A stretch of 30,928 nucleotides of DNA, from assembly GCA_900772775.1 (NCBI GenBank), contig CAAGRW010000116.1, forward strand, positions 1-30,928, read 5' to 3'. Position numbers and translations under genes: made by a program. Positions within the stretch are counted from its first letter, which is position 1. Each line of letters starts with the position of its first letter. Source of the stretch: Candidatus Rifleibacteriota bacterium. GTDB taxonomy: Bacteria > Vulcanimicrobiota > Xenobia > Xenobiales > Xenobiaceae. The notes under the pieces are model-generated. The model searched no databases. It was not told the origin of the DNA and saw only the letters and a list, made by a program, of their open reading frames with translations. This document shows, piece after piece, positions 23,915-30,928 of the stretch.

Positions 23915-25072
23915 CTATTTTTGCTTTTGCTTATGTTTTTCTATAGCTTGAGCAAAAATATTAAGCATATTTTGGGCTTGTTTTTCAGGAGTAAAGAGCT
24001 GGGCTCGCTCCAAACCGGCTTTTATTTTCTCAGCAAATAATTCTTGCTTTTCGGCATTGCGTCTATATTGCAAAATAAAACGCAACTTTTCTACCATATC
24101 TTCTTGGTTGTCAGCTTCATAGTAGAAAGGCACTTCGCCGCCCACTTCTGGCAAAGCAGCGCATTTAGAACTAAAAATAATATTATGGCATTCCATGCAC
24201 TCAATAAGTGGTAAGAAAAATCCTTCATAATTAGATACTGCTGCTAAACAATCGCAATAAGAGTAGTGTTCAAGCATGCCTTCAGGATTAAGCTGTCCGG
24301 TATATACAACACGTTCGGGAAGTTTATCTAAATAACTTTTGATTTCCTTAACATATTTGGTATGTTCGTCGGGGAAGAGCTTCTTCCAAAAACTTATGCC
24401 GTCTTTAGGCTCATTGCCGGCAATTAAAATTTTATGGGGAAATTCTTTATGTAAAGTATATAAGGCTTTAAGTAAGGACAATAAGTCTTTATTCTCTTCA
24501 TAAGCATTGCCTACGAAGAAAAGGAAAGGTGATCCGCCGGTAACTTTATCCATATACTGGCGCCGTTTTTGTTCGTCTCTATATTGAGGCTCAGCAGCTT
24601 TTTCGTAGTAAATGCTGTTTATGCCGTTGTAGCATATTGTAATAATATTTGTATCATCGCCAAAATAATCAGTGAATTCATTGTCTTTTACATAAGCGGA
24701 CGTGGCTGCAACACATTCAAACTCATTCTTAATTTTACACCAATCTCGATAAGCTTTTTTGCCTGATTCTGCCTTCCAAGGCCTAACATCATGTACAGTT
24801 AAAACTTTGGCGCAAGGCAAATATATGTCGGCGCGATCCCAAGGATACCAGCATATATCTAAATCTTGCGGCGCCTCTTTAAATGTAGAGCAAGCTCCCA
24901 AGTGGCCCACTTCTTGCTTTATATCTTCTAATAAATGGGGCTTAAAAGTTAAGAAAAAAAGCTCATCTTGCTCTGATTTTACCGCTTGGTATCCTTGTAA
25001 AAAATTGCGAACCACCATGCCCATACCGCGTTTATCTCTGGGCAAAAAAGTAGCGTCTATACCTATGCGCAT
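23915..25072 (-). CDS. GT4 family glycosyltransferase
   Basis: 385 residues, GT-B fold. MRIGIDATFLPRDKRGMGM opens the acceptor lobe; FLFFVGNAYEENKDL, VVYTGQLNPEGMLEHYSYCD and VSNYEGFFLPLIECMEC form the donor-binding lobe with the E-x7-E-like pattern of the family. Probably transfers a sugar to a surface glycan; donor and acceptor are unknown. It lies upstream of hldE on the same strand with a hairpin terminator between. Start ATG 25072 follows a GAGAG about 10 nt upstream. Codon use is more A/T-rich than in hldE, which may mean later acquisition. Confidence 0.82.
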   Translation of the reverse strand: MRIGIDATFLPRDKRGMGMVVRNFLQGYQAVKSEQDELFFLTFKPHLLEDIKQEVGHLGACSTFKEAPQDLDICWYPWDRADIYLPCAKVLTVHDVRPWKAESGKKAYRDWCKIKNEFECVAATSAYVKDNEFTDYFGDDTNIITICYNGINSIYYEKAAEPQYRDEQKRRQYMDKVTGGSPFLFFVGNAYEENKDLLSLLKALYTLHKEFPHKILIAGNEPKDGISFWKKLFPDEHTKYVKEIKSYLDKLPERVVYTGQLNPEGMLEHYSYCDCLAAVSNYEGFFLPLIECMECHNIIFSSKCAALPEVGGEVPFYYEADNQEDMVEKLRFILQYRRNAEKQELFAEKIKAGLERAQLFTPEKQAQNMLNIFAQAIEKHKQKQK

Positions 25073-25372
25073 TGTGTTTGTACTCTCTTAGCAAAAAATA
25101 TCGCCTGATTTTAACACACTTTTTATGCCTTCAAGGCTGTTTTGACTATTTTTTGTCTATCGATTGCTTATTATAATGCTCTATATGTTGTATATGCTTG
25201 TGTAAATATTGTACATATTTTATATTTATAAATATGCATAGTGTTTTACTGCTAAGCTATGTTAATGAAATATATATCAATAGATACGTATTATAAATAT
25301 GTATAAATTAAAAATGGTTAAAATATCTAGGCTGCGGCAGGCCTTGGCTGTTGGCAGTAAGAAAAAAAAGCC
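25073..25372. other. A/T-rich divergent intergenic region without a gene
   Basis: About 300 bp of very A/T-rich DNA between the GT4 gene and the small membrane protein gene. It holds a perfect 14-bp palindrome ATATTTATAAATAT (25222-25235), an 11-bp direct repeat TTATAAATATG (25226 and 25291) and a TATAAT at about 25170. No ORF or RNA gene was recognised; it is probably a promoter region. Confidence 0.5.
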
Positions 25373-25795
25373 ATGAAATGGCCTGCCGCTTTGTTGCGCT
25401 CCGGATTGATACATTTTGCAGCCGTGCTCATATGTTTAGCTGCGGCTGTGTTTATTTGGGCTTTTTTGCAAAATCCGTTCAATCTATACCGAACCGGACT
25501 AGAAACGCATCATCCGCGCTTATTGCTTTATGGAAGCGCCTTGGTGGGGGCAGGCTTTGCCTCCTGGACTTGCGCTTGCTTAGCTTCGTCTAAGCTTATG
25601 TATATTTATACGCCCTTAGCCTTGGCTGCTTTAGCCTACACAAACTCTTGCCAAGGGTATGCTTTGGCTGCTTGCGTAGTGTTTTTGTGGCTTTTGTTGG
25701 CTCATTTATTGCATTCGGGCCTAATTGGTCAAGAGCAAGCGGCAGCCTCTGGTGTTGAGCCAAAGGACCTTGAAGGGGCGCAATCTAGCAATTGA
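25373..25795 (+). CDS. Small membrane protein of unknown function
   Basis: 140 residues with about four hydrophobic segments (near 12-32, 50-66, 72-88 and 95-115) and a short polar C-terminal tail. No family recognised. The ATG at 25373 lacks a clear Shine-Dalgarno; a TTG-started ORF in another frame at 25351 is less plausible because it loses the hydrophobic pattern. Its last 67 bp overlap the end of the HD-domain gene on the other strand, so one or both could be mis-bounded. Confidence 0.5.
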   Translation: MKWPAALLRSGLIHFAAVLICLAAAVFIWAFLQNPFNLYRTGLETHHPRLLLYGSALVGAGFASWTCACLASSKLMYIYTPLALAALAYTNSCQGYALAACVVFLWLLLAHLLHSGLIGQEQAAASGVEPKDLEGAQSSN

Positions 25796-26325
25796 CTTAA
25801 AGCCAAGGCTTCCGGTTCGGTAAGCTTTTGGGCTAAATACATGTGAGCCGATTTTACAAATTCTGCAAAAGAAATTTCCGGAAATTTCTTTGTATAGGCC
25901 GCAGCTTGCAAAGCCATATCCAATTTATCCAGGGCATGCACAAATTGGGCTTCTTTAGTAGCGTTAGCTTGATATTCCTGAAAGCGCTCTTGCATTAGGT
26001 GTCCATTGGGGAGTGGCCCGCTTATTTGTTTAAATGCACTACTTTCACGCCCGGCTTTATCTTGTGGCGATACTTGGTCATAAGGAGTAAGATCGCCAAC
26101 CATAGCTTCCGCCCAATCGTGGACTAAAGCTATTTCTACTACTTTGGCTCTGTCCAAATTGGCTGGACATAAAGATAAAGCCAAAACGGCCACTCCCCAG
26201 CTGTGAGCCGCTACGCTTTCAGGATGGTTTAGCCCTACGCGCAACCAGCCGGAGCGCAGCACTTCTTTTAGTGCTGGCACCGTTTGCAAAGCTGTCCACA
26301 GGCTTGCATTACCCGCATTTAACAT
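25729..26325 (-). CDS. HD-domain phosphohydrolase (YfbR/HDDC2-like)
   Basis: About 198 residues. The metal-binding HD pattern is complete: PESVAAHSWGVAVLAL (His), ALVHDWAEAMVGDLTP (His-Asp, with the Glu of the family) and ALDKLDMALQA (last Asp). This matches 5'-deoxynucleotidases of the YfbR/HDDC2 type, which remove phosphate from dNMPs; the precise substrate is inferred. ATG 26325 is chosen, 20 nt after the dehydrogenase stop; an ATG at 26373 would overlap that gene. It is probably co-transcribed with the dehydrogenase. The 3' end overlaps the small membrane protein gene. Confidence 0.82.
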   Translation of the reverse strand: MLNAGNASLWTALQTVPALKEVLRSGWLRVGLNHPESVAAHSWGVAVLALSLCPANLDRAKVVEIALVHDWAEAMVGDLTPYDQVSPQDKAGRESSAFKQISGPLPNGHLMQERFQEYQANATKEAQFVHALDKLDMALQAAAYTKKFPEISFAEFVKSAHMYLAQKLTEPEALALSQLLDCAPSRSFGSTPEAAACS

Positions 26326-26345
26326 AGCTTCAATCTCTATTTTCT

Positions 26346-27164
26346 TTAGGTACAAATAAGCTTGACAGTCCAATCAAAGAGCCAATCGGGCACATATTTT
26401 TTGAAGAAAAGCAGAACTTTAGCATCAAGCGGCCCGGCGTAGCGTAATTTGGGATGTTGGCTACTGACAGCTTTTACCACAAGCTTGGCAATATAATCAG
26501 GAGAACCGACGATGGCGTCACTATAGTTGAGCTTTAACACTTTGCTCATTTTGGCACAGACCGCTGCATAAGGGCCTTGAGCGGAATTTTCTTCCATCTT
26601 TTTTATGGCAATATTCGACCATTCCGAGCGAATAACGCCAGGTTCAATTAAAACAACTTTGATACCATAGGAAGCTACTTCGTGGCGCAAGCTGTCGGAA
26701 AGAGCTTCTACAGCTCGCTTGGAAGCGTAATACCAAGATCCCATAGGCGTATAAATCTGGCCACCCATAGAAGAAATATTGATAATGTGGCCATTTTGTT
26801 GCTGACGCATAAAAGGCAGCACTTCTCTGGTCATGGTAGCTAAGCCAAAGACATTTACTTCAAATTGGCGATGAGCTTCTTCGTTGCTCACATCTTCAAA
26901 AGCACCGTAAGAACCGTAGCCGGCGTTATTTACCAAAGCATCTATATGTCCGGCTTCTTCCATTACTTTACCTACGCAAGTAGCGCATGAAGCGGGATCG
27001 GTAACGTCTAAATAAAGTGGACGTAAGCCGAGTTTAACAAGTTCTTCTAAACGCTCTTGACGACGAGCTGCGCCGTAAACTGTCCAACCGCGTTGCAAAA
27101 GGGCCCTGGCTGTAGCTGCACCTATACCTGAAGAGGCGCCGGTAATTAAACAAACTTTGCTCAC
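26346..27164 (-). CDS. Short-chain dehydrogenase/reductase
   Basis: 272 residues, classical SDR. TGASSGIG binds the nicotinamide cofactor, with AARRQERL after the second strand (basic residues suggesting NADP). LVNNAGYG, the Ser of ISSMGG and the YYASKRA catalytic Tyr-Lys pair are present, and EPGVIRSEW follows. Substrate unknown. Start GTG 27164 is preferred because GAGGT lies 5 nt upstream; a TTG at 27176 overlaps that site. It is followed by the HD-domain gene on the same strand and is divergent from typA. Confidence 0.88.
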   Translation of the reverse strand: MSKVCLITGASSGIGAATARALLQRGWTVYGAARRQERLEELVKLGLRPLYLDVTDPASCATCVGKVMEEAGHIDALVNNAGYGSYGAFEDVSNEEAHRQFEVNVFGLATMTREVLPFMRQQQNGHIINISSMGGQIYTPMGSWYYASKRAVEALSDSLRHEVASYGIKVVLIEPGVIRSEWSNIAIKKMEENSAQGPYAAVCAKMSKVLKLNYSDAIVGSPDYIAKLVVKAVSSQHPKLRYAGPLDAKVLLFFKKYVPDWLFDWTVKLICT

Positions 27165-27315
27165 AACATACCTCAAATACTTTTTCTTTTATACCGCGTT
27201 TCTATTTTGGCTTTGATTTTTCTCTTCCTTTGCCTAGTTGTTGCTTTTTATTCTGTTTTTGCCAAGTGCATAAGTGTAAAAAATCTCCCCTTCCTTATTT
27301 TCCGCGCAGTCGGCT

Positions 27316-27357
27316 CTAGTAAAGCACTAGACTATTTATAGAGTTTTGGAGTATAAT
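27316..27357 (+). promoter_or_regulatory. typA promoter with overlapping small palindrome
   Basis: TAGACT (27328-27333), 18 bp and a consensus TATAAT (27352-27357) predict a transcription start at about 27364-27366, at the typA ATG itself. CTAGT-N5-ACTAG (27316-27330) overlaps the -35 box and could be an operator. Confidence 0.6.
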
Positions 27358-27365
27358 ATCGCGCT

Positions 27366-29201
27366 ATGGAACGCAAAGATTTAAGAAATTTAGCAATTAT
27401 TGCTCACATTGACCACGGTAAAACTACTTTGGTAGACGGCTTGCTTCGTCAAGCTGGTGCTTTCAGAGTAGGACAAGATGTTGCCGAGCGCGTTATGGAC
27501 TCTAACGACTTAGAGCGCGAGCGCGGTATCACTATTTTGGCCAAAAACACCTCTGTTGTTTACAACGGTGTTACTCTCAACATCGTAGACACTCCCGGAC
27601 ACGTAGACTTCTCCAGCGAAGTAGAACGCATCTTGGGTATGGTTGACGGCTGTTTGTTGGTTGTTGATGCTTTCGAAGGCCCTATGGCTCAGACCAGATT
27701 CGTATTAAAGAAGGCTTTGGAGACAGGTTTGTCTCCTATTTTAGTTGTCAACAAAATTGACCGTCCCGATGCCAGACCTCAGCAAGTCGTCGACGAAGTT
27801 TTAGAACTCTTCATCGACTTAGGTGCCAATGACGACCAGATCGATTTCCCTGTCGTTTATGCTTCTGCCCGCAAGCAAGTCGCTTCCTACAGTCCCGACG
27901 GTCCTTTTGAGAATTTGCAGCCTCTTTATGAGACTATTATTAAGCACATTCCTTGCCCCAAGGGTGACGACGAAGCTCCTTTGCAAATGCAAGTCAGCAA
28001 CTTGGACTATGATGAATACGTAGGCCGTTTGGCTATTGGTCGTATCCTCAATGGTAAAATCAGTCCTGCTAAGACTATTTGCTACGGAACTTCTGCCGAA
28101 AACTGCCATACTGGCAAAGTCGGTCAAGTTATGGGCTACGTTGGCTTAGGCAAAAAGCCTATCGAGAGTGCCACTGTGGGTGATATTGTTGCTCTTACCG
28201 GTCTTCCCGATGTCGCTTTGGGTGACACCGTTACCGATGTAGAGAACCCCGAGTTCTTGCCCGGTTTGGAGATCGAAGAGCCTACCTTAGCTATGACCTT
28301 TATGGCTACTGATAGTCCTTTCGCCGGTCGTGATGGTAAGTATGTAACTTCCCGTCAATTGCGTGATCGTCTCTTCCGTGAAGCCGAGCGCAACGTCGGT
28401 TTGAGAGTAAAAGCTGTAGAAGGCACTACCGACTCTTTCGAAGTCTGCGGTCGTGGTGAACTTCACCTTTCCATTTTGTTGGAAACTATGCGCCGTGAAG
28501 GTTATGAGCTTTCCGTAACTGCTCCTCGAGTCATTACCAAGGTTGTTAATGGCGAGCTTTTAGAGCCTATCGAGAATTTGACTATTGATATTCCCGAAGA
28601 GTGCATGGGCCCGATCATGGAAAAAGTCGGCGCCAGACGCGGTGACTTGATTAACATGACAGGCAGCGGCACTGGCCGTCTCCACTTGGAGTTCTCCATT
28701 CCCGCTCGTGGTTTGGTTGGCTTCCGCTCTGAGTGCTTGACCATTACTCGCGGTTATGGCGTTATGAACTACTTATTCGCCGGCTATGGCCCTTATCGCG
28801 GCGAAATCGCTCGTCGTACTCGTGGCTCTTTAGTTACTGGCGAAACTGGTACCGCTACTTCTTACGCTCTGTTTAACTTGCAAGATCGTGGCGTTTTCTT
28901 CATCTCTCCTGGTGAAGATGTTTACACCGGCCAAATCGTTGGTGAGCATTGCCGTCCCAACGACTTAGACGTAAATGCTTGCAAGAAGAAGCACGTAACC
29001 AACATGCGCTCTTCTACGTCCGATGAAGCTGTGCGCTTAGACGAGCCTCGTCACCTCACTTTAGAGCAGTGCCTCGAGTTCATTGCCGATGATGAGTTGG
29101 TAGAAGTAACTCCTCATTGCTTGCGTATGCGCAAAGCCATCCTCGATCCGGCTACTCGCGCCAAGCAGCGCAAAGATCGCGAAAAACGCGACGGTAAGTA
29201 A
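27366..29201 (+). CDS. typA: Ribosome-associated GTPase TypA/BipA
   Basis: 611 residues, translational GTPase of the EF-G-like family that binds ribosomes and helps 50S assembly, mainly in cold or stress. Seen: AHIDHGKTT (G1), RERGITILAKNT (switch 1), DTPGHVDF (G3), NKIDRPDARP (G4) and YASARK (G5), then the EF-G-like domains and the TypA-specific C-terminal domain with RGLVGFRSE and a basic tail. Length is standard. The only purine-rich site, GGAG, is 14 nt from the ATG and upstream of the predicted RNA start, so initiation may be leaderless. A terminator follows within 25 nt. Confidence 0.97.
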   Translation: MERKDLRNLAIIAHIDHGKTTLVDGLLRQAGAFRVGQDVAERVMDSNDLERERGITILAKNTSVVYNGVTLNIVDTPGHVDFSSEVERILGMVDGCLLVVDAFEGPMAQTRFVLKKALETGLSPILVVNKIDRPDARPQQVVDEVLELFIDLGANDDQIDFPVVYASARKQVASYSPDGPFENLQPLYETIIKHIPCPKGDDEAPLQMQVSNLDYDEYVGRLAIGRILNGKISPAKTICYGTSAENCHTGKVGQVMGYVGLGKKPIESATVGDIVALTGLPDVALGDTVTDVENPEFLPGLEIEEPTLAMTFMATDSPFAGRDGKYVTSRQLRDRLFREAERNVGLRVKAVEGTTDSFEVCGRGELHLSILLETMRREGYELSVTAPRVITKVVNGELLEPIENLTIDIPEECMGPIMEKVGARRGDLINMTGSGTGRLHLEFSIPARGLVGFRSECLTITRGYGVMNYLFAGYGPYRGEIARRTRGSLVTGETGTATSYALFNLQDRGVFFISPGEDVYTGQIVGEHCRPNDLDVNACKKKHVTNMRSSTSDEAVRLDEPRHLTLEQCLEFIADDELVEVTPHCLRMRKAILDPATRAKQRKDREKRDGK

Positions 29202-29225
29202 TTAACTGTCAATTTCTAATCTGAT

Positions 29226-29269
29226 ACGCCCACTAAGTTTACCAACTTGGTGGGCGTTTTCTTTTTTTT
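29226..29269 (+). terminator. Intrinsic terminator after typA
   Basis: ACGCCCAC (29226-29233) pairs with GTGGGCGT (29250-29257), extended by AAGTT/AACTT inside, followed by a T-rich run. Confidence 0.92.
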
Positions 29270-29338
29270 GCGTGTTTTCACTCTTTCGCTTAACAAGCTA
29301 TAAAGGCTAACTTTATTGCTCGACGAAAATCACAAATT

Positions 29339-30811
29339 ATGATTGATACCAAACTTTTACGCCAAAAACTTATCGATATGGCCTTACGCGGCCAGCTTGT
29401 CGAGCAACGCCCCGAAGATGGCAACGCTACCGACTTACTAGAACAAATCCGCGCCGAAAAAGCCGCTCTTATTAAGGCTGGCAAAATCAAAAAAGAGAAG
29501 CCTTTGCCGGAAATAAAAGAAGAAGAAAAGCCTTTCGCTATTCCGGCCAATTGGTGTTGGGTTAGGCTGGGGGAGATATGTAAACTAATAACTAAAGGCA
29601 CAACACCTCGTGGTGGGAATGATGCATATGTTGAAAATGGAGTAGGTTTTCTCCGTGCTGAAAATGTGTGTGGATTGGATAAGCTGAGCCTTAAAAATTT
29701 AAAGTTTATTGATAAAAATACACATATTACAGATTTGCGTCGTTCTATATTGGAATGTAATGATATTTTGGTAACGATAGCTGGCACACTTGGACGAACG
29801 GGGATGGTGAGAAATGAAGACTTGCCCTTAAATGCGAATCAGGCAATTTCTATTGTAAGGCTTATACATACAAAATATATAGAGCTTAAATATGTTGTTT
29901 TCTTGCTTAATGGTTCGCTTACTCAGAGTTATTTTGACAGTTCAAAAAAGACAACCGCTATACCTAATTTAACTTTAGAAATTATAGGTAATGTGCTTGT
30001 TCCGCTGCCGCCGCTGGCCGAGCAAAAGCGTATAGTGAATGCTTTGGAAGCTTGCCTAAAATTGGTAGATACTATAGCTAAAGACAGTGCCGATTTAGAT
30101 AAAGCCTTAAAGTTTTTGCGTCAAAAAATGCTAGATATGGCTGTGCGCGGCCAGCTTGTGGAGCAACGCCCCGAAGACGGCAACGCTACCGACTTACTAG
30201 AACAAATCCGCGCCGAAAAAGCCGCCCTAATTAAGGCTGGCAAAATTAAAAAAGAGAAGCCTTTGCCGGAAATAAAGGAAGAGGAAAAACCATTCGCTAT
30301 TCCCGCCAACTGGTGTTGGGTTCGGCTAGGGGAGATTGGTATAGTACAAACCGGTAAAACACCTCCTACTAATGATAGGGAATTTTGGAGAAACGACACA
30401 CCGTTTATTACTCCTGGTGACATGCTTAATGGTTCGATAAACTATGCAAATCGTTCTGTTTCATTTGCCGGTGAAAAATTTTCACGTACAGTATCAAGTG
30501 GAACAGTGTTACAAGTTTGTATAGGCGGAAGTATCGGAAAAATAAGTATGGTTGATAGAAAAGTCTGCTTTAATCAGCAGATAAATGCCGTATCATCAAT
30601 AATTTGTGATTCTTCTTACATATATTTTGCTATGCAAAATGAATTATTCATTTCAGCTTTAAAACGAAGGGCTTGTGGGACAGCCACTCCTATTATTAAT
30701 TTAAGTGTTTGGCAACAATTGTTAATTCCGCTGCCGCCGCTAGCAGAGCAAAAACGCATAGTGGCTAAATTTGAGCAAATAAATGCTTTAATTGAAACTA
30801 TGCTCAATTAG
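29339..30811 (+). CDS. hsdS: Type I restriction-modification specificity subunit
   Basis: 490 residues. Chooses the DNA site for a type I methylase/nuclease: two target-recognition domains (about 80-250 and 335-478), each preceded by a long helical conserved region and closed by PLPPLAEQKRIV. The two conserved regions are identical in protein over about 62 residues (RGQLVEQRPEDG ... WCWVRLGEI). No methylase (hsdM) or nuclease (hsdR) gene is in the window; the gene starts 137 bp after typA, with a possible TATAAA at 29299 but no Shine-Dalgarno. The recognition domains use more A/T-rich codons than the repeats, as expected for exchanged domains. It could be an orphan or the end of an operon broken by the window. 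Confidence 0.92.
   Translation: MIDTKLLRQKLIDMALRGQLVEQRPEDGNATDLLEQIRAEKAALIKAGKIKKEKPLPEIKEEEKPFAIPANWCWVRLGEICKLITKGTTPRGGNDAYVENGVGFLRAENVCGLDKLSLKNLKFIDKNTHITDLRRSILECNDILVTIAGTLGRTGMVRNEDLPLNANQAISIVRLIHTKYIELKYVVFLLNGSLTQSYFDSSKKTTAIPNLTLEIIGNVLVPLPPLAEQKRIVNALEACLKLVDTIAKDSADLDKALKFLRQKMLDMAVRGQLVEQRPEDGNATDLLEQIRAEKAALIKAGKIKKEKPLPEIKEEEKPFAIPANWCWVRLGEIGIVQTGKTPPTNDREFWRNDTPFITPGDMLNGSINYANRSVSFAGEKFSRTVSSGTVLQVCIGGSIGKISMVDRKVCFNQQINAVSSIICDSSYIYFAMQNELFISALKRRACGTATPIINLSVWQQLLIPLPPLAEQKRIVAKFEQINALIETMLN
29388..29577 (+). repeat. hsdS internal direct repeat, copy 1
   Basis: 190 bp, 759 bp from copy 2 (253 codons, in frame). About 14 mismatches by eye, nearly all silent. Encodes the N-terminal conserved helical region. 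Confidence 0.85.
30147..30336 (+). repeat. hsdS internal direct repeat, copy 2
   Basis: 190 bp, in frame with copy 1; encodes the central conserved helical region. Recombination between the copies would delete the first target-recognition domain and leave a one-domain protein. Confidence 0.85.
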
Positions 30812-30928
30812 CGCATGTTTGTTCTTGCTTGTTGGCCTGTAGTTTTTCCGCCTAGAGACGCTAATGGTGTTCCGCCCGCTCGTTAGCTATTTTGTGCTAG
30901 CTACATTTTTTACCATATCTACGCTCCG

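Noticed and set aside
25083..25372. Replication origin or CRISPR leader in the A/T-rich gap
   Set aside because: No DnaA-box cluster, no regularly spaced repeats; a promoter region explains it.
25351..25593. TTG-started 80-codon ORF overlapping the small membrane protein gene
   Set aside because: The frame at 25373 gives a coherent membrane protein; this one gives a mixed sequence and no ribosome-binding site.
30812..30928. Start of another gene after hsdS
   Set aside because: All frames on both strands contain early stops; I see nothing beyond short TAGCTA repeats.

Overview
The window comes from a diderm (Gram-negative-type) bacterium that I cannot place to phylum. The evidence for an outer membrane is an outer-membrane beta-barrel, heptose activation (HldE), an LpxB-like glycosyltransferase and two GT9 heptosyltransferase-family proteins. 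Coding is dense, starts include ATG, GTG and TTG, and terminators are strong GC stems. No rRNA, tRNA or CRISPR array was found.

Left end (1-2200, minus strand): a two-gene operon. It has a near-consensus promoter with a Fur-family-like palindrome beside it. The first gene encodes a 138-residue membrane-anchored His/Cys-rich protein ending in G-R-A-P-P-R-L-F-A. Next comes an 11-bp perfect hairpin that hides the Shine-Dalgarno of the second gene, an outer-membrane barrel with His-rich segments. The layout matches a translation-arrest regulatory peptide of the RAPP type controlling the barrel, and it is the most striking find here.

2346-4889: glgC and a tandem degenerate copy (GlgD-like, probably non-catalytic), closed by a bidirectional terminator. 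5025-13841 (minus strand): GT9, GT2 and GT9 glycosyltransferases, then aspS, a dihydropyrimidinase, a small kinase-like protein and a MATE exporter. 14012-15802: a divergent GT-C membrane glycosyltransferase preceded by four short direct repeats.

15899-20318: a type IIA topoisomerase A-then-B pair (topoisomerase IV or gyrase). It is followed by a Phd-Doc toxin-antitoxin module flanked by about 72-bp direct repeats. These repeats duplicate the 3' end of the B-subunit gene and its terminator, which is a probable insertion scar. 21112-25072 (minus strand): GT4, hldE and an LpxB-like protein, with a terminator hairpin directly against the hldE start. These genes fit, with the 10.6-15.8 kb cluster, a role in building a heptose-containing cell-surface glycan.

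25373-27164: a small membrane protein, an HD-domain phosphohydrolase and a short-chain dehydrogenase. 27366-29201: typA/bipA, whose promoter predicts an almost leaderless mRNA. 29339-30811: a type I restriction specificity subunit with two near-identical 190-bp internal repeats. Its partner genes are not in the window.
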